13,306 nucleotides of DNA from an uncultured beta proteobacterium (GTDB lineage: Bacteria; Pseudomonadota; Gammaproteobacteria; Burkholderiales; Rhodocyclaceae). Within the stretch, counting starts at the first letter, position 1; every line of letters begins with the position of its first letter. The stretch covers positions 1 to 13,306 of the forward strand of contig CAIXAY010000172.1 of assembly GCA_903917505.1 (NCBI GenBank). Direction: 5' to 3'. Under the pieces are notes generated by a model that worked only from the letters and a program-made list of their open reading frames with translations, had not been told where the DNA came from and searched no databases. The position numbers and the translations under genes were made by a program. Shown here in pieces: positions 1 through 6,376 of the stretch.

Positions 1-788
1 AGCGCATTGTAGAACTTGCTCGAAATCGCGATGAAGACGGCATCGACCAGATGGCTGGTCATGACGATCGTCTTGGAAACTTCGTAGAACTTGGCGGCGC
101 GGGCGCTCGGCAGCGGATTGTCCTGGCCGTCGATCGTTCCGGTCTGCAGCGCGAGATAGACTTCGCCGTAGGCCATCGGCATCGGCGTGGCGCCGAGGGC
201 TTCGCCGAGGAACAGCCATTCCTTGCTCGACGGCATGCGCAGCTTGACGCCCTTGAGGTCGGCCGGGGTCTTGACGTTCTTGTCTTCGCGCAGCATCACC
301 TGGCGGGTGCCGAGGTAGGCGGTGGCCAGCGGCGTCACTTCCATCTTCTGGATCACCGGCTTGAAGACTTCTTCACCGATCGCTCCGTTGAAGACTTTCT
401 GCTGGTGGTCTACGTCGCGGATGATGTAGCCGGCCGTGAAGATCGAGAATTCCGGAACGATCTTGGAAATGTCCTGGGCCGAGATCGCCGACATTTCGAG
501 GTTGCCGCGCGCCATGGCGGCAGGCTCGGTGCCCTGCTTGAACAGCGCGGCGTTGAGGTGGATCTGGACGTCGAACTGGCCGGGCGCGGACTTGTCCAGG
601 TTGTCCTTGAACACCGTCCACATCTTGGCGTGCCAGTCGTCCGGAACGGCCGGCGTTGAAATGCGAATGATCTGCTTGGTCTGGGCCACCGCCTGCGGCG
701 CGGCAAAGCCGAGGCCGAGCGCGACGACCACGGCGAGCGCGTTGATGCCGGCGCTGTTTAAGATACGTTGAAATGCTTTGCGGCTCAT
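1..788 (-). CDS. TRAP transporter DctP-type solute-binding protein (C-terminus cut by window edge)
   Basis: This is the periplasmic substrate-binding component of a tripartite ATP-independent (TRAP) transporter, which captures an organic or sugar acid for the DctQ/DctM membrane subunits. The 262 visible residues begin with a basic n-region, a hydrophobic core (about 15-30) and a signal-peptidase I site after AVA (33-35). The family signature follows: RMP at 184-186, whose Arg normally contacts the substrate carboxylate, and GEVYLALQTGTIDGQDNP at 208-225. The ATG at 788 has a strong AAGGAGGGG ribosome site. The gene lies 139 bp downstream of the RraA-like gene on the same strand and probably shares its promoter. 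DctQ and DctM are not in the window; they would be expected beyond position 1. About 60-70 C-terminal residues are missing only because of the window edge. Family assignment is secure; the substrate is unknown, and the sugar-acid context suggests an aldonate or keto acid. Confidence 0.93.
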   Translation of the reverse strand, partial: MSRKAFQRILNSAGINALAVVVALGLGFAAPQAVAQTKQIIRISTPAVPDDWHAKMWTVFKDNLDKSAPGQFDVQIHLNAALFKQGTEPAAMARGNLEMSAISAQDISKIVPEFSIFTAGYIIRDVDHQQKVFNGAIGEEVFKPVIQKMEVTPLATAYLGTRQVMLREDKNVKTPADLKGVKLRMPSSKEWLFLGEALGATPMPMAYGEVYLALQTGTIDGQDNPLPSARAAKFYEVSKTIVMTSHLVDAVFIAISSKFYNA

Positions 789-927
789 GATTGATCCCCT
801 CCTTGCGTTACGATAAACATGGGCTGACTGCGCCCGACCTTGTAGTAAGTACCATGACTTCCCTCTCTGTACTTCCTGACGGCACCAGCCTGCTGGCAGC
901 CCCGCAGCCCGGCTCCTGTTGCCTTTG

Positions 928-1704
928 CTACTTGCTCTGTCCGCTGCTATCGGCTTGCTGCGGCCATTCGCCCTTGCGGCCGTATTTCGCCTTGACGCTC
1001 TCGCCGTAAGCGGCAACCGACGCCGCGATGGCTTGCAACTGCTCCGCCGTGCTGCGGCCGGCGGCTTCGCGCGCCGCCGGAATCATGTGGCTGCACTCGC
1101 CGGCGTCCATGAAGCGCGCGGCTTCGAGCAGACCCGCTTCGTCCGCCGCCGGGATGGCGAGAAAGCCGTGCTTGTCGGCATGAATGAGCTGGCCGGGCTG
1201 CACGCGCCGGCCAAAGACTTCGACCTCGCAGCCCCAGCGCACCGGCCAGGAGTGCGCGTGTCCGACGCACATCCGGCGGGCCAAGGCCTTGAAGCCGGCG
1301 TTGCTCATTTCATCGACGTCGCGGATGCAGCCGTCGACGATGGTGCCGACGCAGCCGAGCGAACGGTGGATATTGGAATTGACTTCGCCCCAGAAGGACC
1401 CGACGAAATCCGGCTTGTCGAGGTCCTGCACGACGACGATCTTCGGTCCCGGCTGCGCGGCGACATAAGCCCAGTATTCGTTGAAGGCGTTGGCGTTGGC
1501 CTCCTTGTGCCGGCGTTGCGACGGCTGGCAGACGACGGTCACCGCATAGCCGACCATCACGCCCATCTGCGGCATGTAGTCGCGTGTCTCCTCGCGGTTG
1601 AACGCGTCTTTCGCGGCATCGCCGGCAGTGACCTGCTCCCAGCCGTTGTACACGGTCGGGGTGTTCCAGCGCTTGAGCTGCAATAGTTCAGAATGCTTGA
1701 GCAT
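928..1704 (-). CDS. RraA-family protein (HMG/CHA aldolase or oxaloacetate-decarboxylase-like)
   Basis: The 258-aa protein belongs to the RraA/MenG-like fold, whose characterised catabolic members are divalent-metal-dependent class II pyruvate aldolases or decarboxylases (4-hydroxy-4-methyl-2-oxoglutarate aldolase type). The core signature is at 106-132: GEVNS, then GCVGTIVDGCIRDVDEM, with the conserved Arg128-Asp129 pair used for pyruvate and metal binding. A longer frame could begin at 1785, but I chose the ATG at 1704. It is preceded by a GAGGGGAG ribosome site, and the extra 27 residues would start close to the operator and look unstructured. The protein is longer than minimal RraA (about 160 aa), with an N-terminal extension (about 1-45) and a polar C-terminal tail, as in RraA-like proteins of catabolic clusters. 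It is followed by the TRAP binding protein and preceded by an LacI-type operator at 1792-1809. The specific reaction is unknown; old 'dimethylmenaquinone methyltransferase' labels for this family are misleading. Confidence 0.88.
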   Translation of the reverse strand: MLKHSELLQLKRWNTPTVYNGWEQVTAGDAAKDAFNREETRDYMPQMGVMVGYAVTVVCQPSQRRHKEANANAFNEYWAYVAAQPGPKIVVVQDLDKPDFVGSFWGEVNSNIHRSLGCVGTIVDGCIRDVDEMSNAGFKALARRMCVGHAHSWPVRWGCEVEVFGRRVQPGQLIHADKHGFLAIPAADEAGLLEAARFMDAGECSHMIPAAREAAGRSTAEQLQAIAASVAAYGESVKAKYGRKGEWPQQADSSGQSK

Positions 1705-1791
1705 GTCTTTCCGAAGCTCCCCTCGCGTCCGAAAACGAATTGCCGCCCGCCCGCACCGCTGCGGCCACTCCCGGCAAGTCTTCAATCATCG

Positions 1792-1809
1792 TGCTAACTC
1801 GAGTTAGCA
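1792..1809. promoter_or_regulatory. Perfect palindromic operator (site A), LacI-type
   Basis: GTGCTAACTCGAGTTAGCAC at 1791-1810 is a perfect 20-bp palindrome with a central CG, as in LacI-family operators. It lies 87 bp upstream of the RraA-like start. On the minus strand it follows an AT-rich stretch (1811-1834) with a possible -10 TATTAT (1819-1824), so a bound repressor would sit at the start of transcription. The 18-bp core has the same outer TGCT, central CG and outer AGCA as the site at 3004-3021. The natural candidate ligand is the LacI-family regulator encoded at 3995-4996; this is inference. Confidence 0.7.
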
Positions 1810-1861
1810 CTCTACCCAATAATAAAATAAATACAAGTGCCCGCGTGCCCGCCGTGTGGAA

Positions 1862-2770
1862 TTACGTTAGCGCGCGGCCCTCGCGTTCGGCAAGAAAATC
1901 CGTCAATTCGGCATGCGTCGGCATGCCGCCCTGCGCGCCGGCGCGCGTCACCGACAATGCGCTGGCCGCGCACGCCAGGCGGCAGAGCGCCGCCATGTCC
2001 AGTCCCCAGAAGGCCGCCAGCGCGCCGTTGAACGTGTCGCCCGCGCCGGTCGTGTCGACGGCCGCGACGGCGAAAGCCGGCTGGCGCCACAGCGTTCCCT
2101 GGCGGTCCGCAAACCAGGCGCCGGCGGCGCCCTGGGTCATGATGATGCGCTGCGGGTGGCGGGTCAGCAGCTGCCGCCAGTCACCGGTTTCATCGGCGAA
2201 CAGCAGCGCCAACTCGTGTTCGTTGGGCGTCAGCAGCGTCGTCTGCTCGAGCAGGGCGGACGGCAGGGGAATCGCCGGCGCCGGATTGAGCAGGAAAGGC
2301 TTGCCGCAGCGCGCCGCCATCGCCGCCGCTGCCTCGACGGTGGCGAGCGGGATTTCGAGTTGGCAGAGCACCACGTCGGCGGCGGCAAAAGCGTCTTCAC
2401 CGGCGAATATGTCGTCGGGCGTCAGCAGATTGTTGGCGCCGGGCACGACGACGATGGTGTTTTCGGCCCGGCTCACGGTGATCGCCGCCACGCCGGTACG
2501 CGCCGATTCGGACCGCCGGACACCGTGCGTGTCTATGCCTTCGCCGTTCAAGCGATCGACGAGTTCGCGTCCGAAAGCGTCGTCGCCGATGCAGGCGATC
2601 ATCGCCACCTCTGCGCCGAGACGGCGCGCGGCCACCGCCTGATTGGCCCCCTTGCCGCCGGGAAAGGTCGAAAAGCGCTGGCCGAGCAGGGTTTCGCCCG
2701 GTGCCGGAAAGAGGCCGGTTTCGACGACCAGATCCATGTTGATGCTGCCGATGACCAATACGCGGTTCAT
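1862..2770 (-). CDS. Ribokinase-like PfkB-family sugar kinase
   Basis: This 302-aa ATP-dependent sugar kinase resembles RbsK throughout. The N-terminal GSINMDLV (8-15) supplies the substrate-binding Asn/Asp. GGKGANQA (38-45) is PfkB signature 1. TPNEHEL (181-187) lies in the ATP lobe. DTTGAGDTFNGAL (239-251) is signature 2, with the anion hole and catalytic Asp245. Length matches RbsK (about 300-310). The ATG at 2770 has an AAGGCAGG-like ribosome site. In this cluster the substrate may be ribose or another sugar, or a keto-deoxy sugar acid or aldehyde product; the sequence looks closer to ribokinase than to KdgK, so I do not assign KDG kinase. It is divergent from the lyase gene at 3058, and an operator-like site (2838-2855) lies between them. 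An 157-bp gap with its own operator separates it from the RraA-like gene, so the two may be transcribed separately. Confidence 0.92.
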   Translation of the reverse strand: MNRVLVIGSINMDLVVETGLFPAPGETLLGQRFSTFPGGKGANQAVAARRLGAEVAMIACIGDDAFGRELVDRLNGEGIDTHGVRRSESARTGVAAITVSRAENTIVVVPGANNLLTPDDIFAGEDAFAAADVVLCQLEIPLATVEAAAAMAARCGKPFLLNPAPAIPLPSALLEQTTLLTPNEHELALLFADETGDWRQLLTRHPQRIIMTQGAAGAWFADRQGTLWRQPAFAVAAVDTTGAGDTFNGALAAFWGLDMAALCRLACAASALSVTRAGAQGGMPTHAELTDFLAEREGRALT

Positions 2771-2837
2771 GCCTGCCTTGAAAAAATATGCCCTTCGTAT
2801 AAGGTAGCCGCTCTCGCCTTCACCCGAGGGGATAGGA

Positions 2838-2855
2838 AGCTATCACGATTTAGCA
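2838..2855. promoter_or_regulatory. Imperfect operator (site B), LacI-type
   Basis: AGCTATCACGATTTAGCA has a central CG and inverted GCTA/TAGC arms. Its right half, CGATTTAGCA, is identical to that of the site at 3004-3021, giving an 11-bp direct repeat ACGATTTAGCA between the two. It lies 68 bp upstream of the kinase start and 28-45 bp beyond a perfect minus-strand TTGACA (2883-2888), for which no good -10 is evident. Proposed as an operator of the kinase gene, or a second half of a loop with site C; inference. Confidence 0.5.
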
Positions 2856-2968
2856 CGGTAGTTTCTTTGTTCAAATCGCCGTTGTCAAGAAAATTTTGTA
2901 TCCCGCGCCAGTCCAAGCTTCGCTGCGGCTCTCTTGACCGCAGGCGGGCGCATTCTTCTGCGCCCATC

Positions 2969-2997
2969 TTGATTCAGGGGCTTTTTCGCCCTAGAAT
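2969..2997 (+). promoter_or_regulatory. Sigma-70 promoter of the lyase gene
   Basis: TTGATT (2969-2974) and TAGAAT (2992-2997) are separated by exactly 17 bp and match the -35 and -10 consensus at 4/6 and 5/6. The predicted start point is about 3003-3006, within or just before operator site C. The leader to the ATG at 3058 is about 55 nt. Confidence 0.55.
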
Positions 2998-3003
2998 TGC
3001 CGC

Positions 3004-3021
3004 TGCTGCAACGATTTAGCA
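3004..3021. promoter_or_regulatory. Operator (site C) at the lyase transcription start, LacI-type
   Basis: TGCTGCAACGATTTAGCA pairs at six of nine positions around a central CG and shares the TGCT-N4-CG-N4-AGCA frame with site A. It begins 6 bp after the predicted -10 box, where a LacI-family protein would block initiation. The adjacent convergent LacI gene is the obvious candidate regulator. Confidence 0.6.
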
Positions 3022-3057
3022 GCCGGCATACGAATAATTAGCGAGGAGCGAATTGAA

Positions 3058-3990
3058 ATGGTGGCAAGAAAAATCGAGGGCATCATCCCGGTCATGATTA
3101 CGCCTTTCGTCGAATCCGGCGAAATCGATTATGCCGGGCTCGAAAGACTGATCGAGTGGTATATCGCCAAAGGCTCCGACGCCTTGTTCGCCGTCTGCCA
3201 GTCGAGCGAAATGCAGTTTCTCTCGATCGAGGAGCGCGCCGCGCTCGGCCGCTTCGTCGTCAAGCAGGCCGCCGGGCGCGTGCCGGTCGTGGTGTCCGGC
3301 CACATCAGCGACGACCCCTATAGCCAGCTCGAGGAATTGACCACCGCCGCCGGCACCGGCGCCGATGGGGTCGTGCTGGTGACCAACCACCTCGATCCGA
3401 AGAATCGCGGCAGCAAGACTTTCCTCGGCAACCTGCAATGGCTGCTCGACCGCCTGCCCAAGGACATGCCGCTGGGCTTGTACGAATGCCCGGCGCCGTA
3501 CCGCCGCCTGCTCTCCGATGACGAGCTGCGATTCTGCGTCGATAGCGGCCGCTTCGTTCTGTTGAAGGACGTTTCCTGTGATCTGGCGACGGTGAAGCGC
3601 CGGGTCGCGCTGACCGCCGGAACGCCATTCGCGATTCTCAATGCCAACGCGGCCATCGCCTACGACGCGATGAAAGCCGGATCGCGCGGTTTCAACGGCG
3701 TGTTCACCAACTTCCATCCCGATCTCTACAAGTGGCTGTACAAATCCGGCGCGGCGAATCCGGCGCTGGCCGACGAGGTCTCGACCTTCCTGGTGCTGGC
3801 CGCCTTGTCCGAAGCCTTCGGCTATCCGGTGCTGGCCAAGATGTACCACCAGCGCATCGGGACTTTCGCGTCGATCAAGAGCCGGGCGATTACCTTTGAC
3901 GTGCGCGATCGCTTCTGGGCGCTCGATCCGATTCTCGACAAGGTGGTCGCCGGCACCGAGGCGATGCGCGCCAAAATCGCCGCACTGTAA
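3058..3990 (+). CDS. DapA/NAL-superfamily class I lyase, 2-keto-3-deoxy sugar-acid aldolase-like
   Basis: This 310-aa TIM-barrel lyase belongs to the dihydrodipicolinate synthase/N-acetylneuraminate lyase superfamily. Such enzymes form a Schiff base with pyruvate or a 2-keto acid. The lysine is Lys170 in LLKDVSCD (168-175) and the catalytic tyrosine is Tyr142 in GLYECPAPYRRLL (140-152). The usual GGTTGE-type carboxylate loop is replaced by CQSSEM (47-52), a variant that argues against lysine-biosynthetic DapA and for a catabolic sugar-acid aldolase or dehydratase. The ATG has a GAGGAG ribosome site 9 nt upstream. The gene has its own promoter and operator and ends 4 bp from the convergent LacI gene. 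With the IlvD/Edd dehydratase in the same island, cleavage of a 2-keto-3-deoxy acid to pyruvate and an aldehyde is the simplest role. A 5-keto-4-deoxyglucarate dehydratase-like role remains possible. Confidence 0.88.
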   Translation: MVARKIEGIIPVMITPFVESGEIDYAGLERLIEWYIAKGSDALFAVCQSSEMQFLSIEERAALGRFVVKQAAGRVPVVVSGHISDDPYSQLEELTTAAGTGADGVVLVTNHLDPKNRGSKTFLGNLQWLLDRLPKDMPLGLYECPAPYRRLLSDDELRFCVDSGRFVLLKDVSCDLATVKRRVALTAGTPFAILNANAAIAYDAMKAGSRGFNGVFTNFHPDLYKWLYKSGAANPALADEVSTFLVLAALSEAFGYPVLAKMYHQRIGTFASIKSRAITFDVRDRFWALDPILDKVVAGTEAMRAKIAAL

Positions 3991-3994
3991 GCCG

Positions 3995-4996
3995 CTACAG
4001 GTTGCGTTTGATCAGGTCGCTCGGGACGATGTCCCGGGCGATCGCGCTGCGCTTTTTCGGCGCGATCAGCCGGTCGAACACGCGCTTGGCCAGCGCGCCC
4101 TCATTCTGCCTGATCGACAGCACCCGGTTGGGCAAGAGATCGAGCATGGTGTGATCATCGAAAGTGCCGATCAGGATGTCACTGTCGATATGGCCAATCT
4201 GCGACTTGATCTGTTGCAGCGCGCCCTCGAGCACCAGCAATGACGAGCACATGAAGGCAGGCGGGGGCTGCTGCAGCGAGTCGATCAGCGCATACATCAT
4301 CTTGCGCCCGGCCAGCGCGCTGTCGTCGGCGTCGCGCAGAATCAGGCTTGCGCTATCGGCCATCCCCTTCTTTTCGCAGGCCGCGGCAAAGCCGCGGATG
4401 CGATCCTGGATGCTTGGCGATTCGGCGTGCCCGCAGAGAAAATGGCAGGCGCCGTCGGCCTCGCGCAGCATCTTGCGGGTCAGCTTCAAGCCGGCCTGAT
4501 AGTTGTCGCTGAGCACGGTCGGATAAAGCGATGGGCTGTAGTCGCGATCGAGCATGACCACCGACACGCCGGCCTTGTCCGCTTTCGCCTGGCGCCGCGC
4601 CGTTGCTGCCTGGCAAGGGGCGACGACCAGGCCATCGACACCGCGCGCCAGGAGATTATCGACGGCGCGATCTTCAAGCTCCGGGTCCTCGTGCGAGGCC
4701 ACGGTCAGCAGCAGGAGATTGCGCTTGCGGCAGAGCGTTTCGAGCGCCGCCATCAGCCGGGCGAAGAAGGGATTGGCGAGGTCGGGGACGACGAAGCCTA
4801 TCGTTTCGCTGCGCTTCAGCTTGAGGCTGCGCGCCGCGTGATTGATCGAGTAGCCGTGCAGCGCGATGTAGTCTTCGATGCGCCGCGTGGTCTTGGCGCT
4901 GATGCGATACTTTTCAGCCTGGCCGTAAATGACCAGGCGGACGGTGGTAATGGAGAAACCGGTTTCCCGGGCAATTTCTTCGACTGATTTTGACAT
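3995..4996 (-). CDS. LacI-family transcriptional regulator, FruR/Cra-like
   Basis: This 333-aa regulator has an N-terminal HTH: VEEIARETGFSITTVRLVI at about 5-23, then GQAEKYRISAKT (25-36), as in the FruR/Cra branch. A hinge helix INHAARSLK (51-59) precedes a periplasmic-binding-protein-like effector domain beginning at TIGFVVPDLANPFFARL (65-81). Full length for the family. The recognition helix has Val-Arg where FruR has Ala-Ser-Tyr, so its operator should differ from that of FruR. It is encoded tail to tail with the lyase. The three central-CG sites at 1792, 2838 and 3004 are its likely operators, making it a local repressor of the RraA-TRAP, kinase and lyase units. The ATG at 4996 has only a weak GGGAAG ribosome site. 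No matching operator was seen in front of its own gene. Confidence 0.93.
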   Translation of the reverse strand: MSKSVEEIARETGFSITTVRLVIYGQAEKYRISAKTTRRIEDYIALHGYSINHAARSLKLKRSETIGFVVPDLANPFFARLMAALETLCRKRNLLLLTVASHEDPELEDRAVDNLLARGVDGLVVAPCQAATARRQAKADKAGVSVVMLDRDYSPSLYPTVLSDNYQAGLKLTRKMLREADGACHFLCGHAESPSIQDRIRGFAAACEKKGMADSASLILRDADDSALAGRKMMYALIDSLQQPPPAFMCSSLLVLEGALQQIKSQIGHIDSDILIGTFDDHTMLDLLPNRVLSIRQNEGALAKRVFDRLIAPKKRSAIARDIVPSDLIKRNL

Positions 4997-5092
4997 GCTG
5001 GCTTCCCGCCGGCGCGCGGCGCGCTCGGATCAACGCCATTATGGCAGCATTTTCCGATCCGGCTGCGCCGCCACGCGCTGACCGAAGCCCAT

Positions 5093-5133
5093 CGTCATTC
5101 CAGCGAAAGCCGGAATCCAGGACGGCGGTGACG
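5093..5133. repeat. Dispersed palindromic repeat (GTCATTCC ... GGAATCCAG type)
   Basis: CGTCATTCC (5093-5101) is followed by AGCGAAAGC and GGAAT (5112-5116), and closed by TGACG (5129-5133). The nested arms are ATTCC/GGAAT and CGTCA/TGACG. Elements of the form GTCATTCC-gcgaaagc-GGAATCCAG occur as dispersed intergenic repeats in many beta- and gammaproteobacteria. This copy lies in the 240-bp gap between the LacI start and the dehydrogenase 3' end. No function is implied. Confidence 0.6.
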
Positions 5134-5156
5134 AGACACCGGCTTTGAAAGCGAAG

Positions 5157-5223
5157 CACGGCGGGCACAGCGAACACGGCGAGAAAGCCTCTTGAATTTA
5201 AGTTTTTCGCCGTGCCCGCCGTG
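5157..5223. repeat. Long inverted repeat with two alternative stems
   Basis: CACGGCGGGCAC (5157-5168) is the exact reverse complement of GTGCCCGCCGTG (5212-5223). A second pair, CACGGCGA (5175-5182) and TCGCCGTG (5207-5214), shares bases with the first, so the two hairpins exclude each other. It begins 13 bp past the dehydrogenase stop codon. It could act as a transcript-end structure for that gene, although there is no U-run. Repeated GGCGGGCACGGCGA-type units suggest another dispersed element. Confidence 0.5.
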
Positions 5224-5236
5224 GTTTAGACCGCCT

Positions 5237-6277
5237 TCAGAACGTCAGTTGCACCTTCATCTGCGAACGGCGATCCGCGGCCATCTCGAAGGCCTCGATG
5301 GCGCGGCCTACCGGCAGCGTCGCCGTGATGATGGGCTTCACATTGATGCGCCCTTCCTTGATCAGCCGGGCCGCCAACGCATAATCGCCGTGGAAGCGGA
5401 ACGAGCCGACCAGCCGGATTTCCTTGCCGACGATGGCGTTCATCGGCACCGTCACTTCGCCGCCGACGCCGACCTGGATGATGGTGCCGCGCGGACGCAC
5501 CGCCGGGATCACGTCCTTGATGACCGGCGCGGCGCCGGTGCATTCGATGGCGACGTCGAAAAAACCCTTGTCGGCAGTGAATTCCTCGGCTTTCAGGCCA
5601 GGCTCCTGCGAGACGTTCAGCGTCCGCGTCGCACCCATCGCCGTGGCCTTGGCCAGCGCCGCGTCGAACAGATCGGTGGCGACGACTTCGAGCGCGCCGG
5701 CGTATCGGGCGGCGGCGACGACCAGCGCGCCGATCGGGCCGGTGCCGGTCACCAGCACGCGCTTGCCGGTCAGGGAGCCCGCCTGTTGCACGGCGTGCAG
5801 GGCCACCGACAGCGGTTCGCAGCAGGCCGCTTCGCCGAGCGAAACGGTGTCGCCGACCGGCTCGCATTGCGCTTCCTCGGCGACGATCAGTTCGCGGAAA
5901 GCGCCCTGGCTGTGCGGCATGCGCATGGCGCTGCCGTAGAACCACATGTCGAGGCAGTGCTGGTGCTCGCCGGCCTGGCAGAACTTGCACTTGCCGCACG
6001 GGCGGCTGGGGTTCAGCGCGATGCGGTCGCCGGCCTTGACGCGCGTAACCTTGGCGCCGACGGCTTCGACCGTGCCGGCGACTTCATGACCGAGGACGAT
6101 CGGCTGCTTGACGCGCACCACGCCGAAGCCGCCATGCAGGTAGTAGTGCAGATCGGAACCGCAAATGCCGCCGGCGCCGACGCGCACCAGCACCTGGTTC
6201 TCGCCCATCTCGGCGACCGGAACGTTCTCGATGCGCAAATCCTTTTCGGCGTGCAACACACAGGCTAATGCATCCAT
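5237..6277 (-). CDS. Zinc-dependent medium-chain dehydrogenase, L-idonate 5-dehydrogenase-like
   Basis: This 346-aa MDR-family polyol or sugar-acid dehydrogenase most resembles IdnD. Catalytic zinc ligands are Cys39 and His64-Glu65 (GICGSDLHYY, LGHEVAG), with Glu154 in the CCEPLS motif. The structural zinc lobe has Cys94, 97, 100 and 108. The Rossmann loop is GTGPIG (178-183), with Asp202 (VATDLFD) at the end of beta-2, which favours NAD+. The GICGSDLHYY-to-LGHEV stretch is characteristic of the L-idonate 5-dehydrogenase/sorbitol dehydrogenase branch. The ATG at 6277 has an AAGGAGA ribosome site. It follows the dehydratase by 99 bp on the same strand, so the two are probably one operon. Expected reaction: oxidation of a C5 hydroxyl of an aldonate (idonate to 5-ketogluconate), complementary to the SDR at 9574. 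Substrate is inferred from family resemblance only. Confidence 0.88.
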   Translation of the reverse strand: MDALACVLHAEKDLRIENVPVAEMGENQVLVRVGAGGICGSDLHYYLHGGFGVVRVKQPIVLGHEVAGTVEAVGAKVTRVKAGDRIALNPSRPCGKCKFCQAGEHQHCLDMWFYGSAMRMPHSQGAFRELIVAEEAQCEPVGDTVSLGEAACCEPLSVALHAVQQAGSLTGKRVLVTGTGPIGALVVAAARYAGALEVVATDLFDAALAKATAMGATRTLNVSQEPGLKAEEFTADKGFFDVAIECTGAAPVIKDVIPAVRPRGTIIQVGVGGEVTVPMNAIVGKEIRLVGSFRFHGDYALAARLIKEGRINVKPIITATLPVGRAIEAFEMAADRRSQMKVQLTF

Positions 6278-6376
6278 TCAATTCTCCTTCGAGTTACAAA
6301 AACGACAGCCATGCGCCGTCAACATAAATGATCTTACCTGCTTTGCCGCTGGCGATGCGGATTCGGCATTTCCAAT

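Noticed and set aside
1705..1785. Upstream start at 1785 for the RraA-like gene
   Set aside because: It would begin only 6 bp from the palindromic operator, leaving almost no room for a leader, while the ATG at 1704 has a good ribosome site and starts the family-like sequence.
1791..1812. A second CIRCE box, because TTAGCACTC occurs at 1804-1812
   Set aside because: CIRCE needs TTAGCACTC first and GAGTGCTAA nine bases later. Here the half-site is the second arm of a different palindrome, in the opposite arrangement, and the other arm lacks the GAG.
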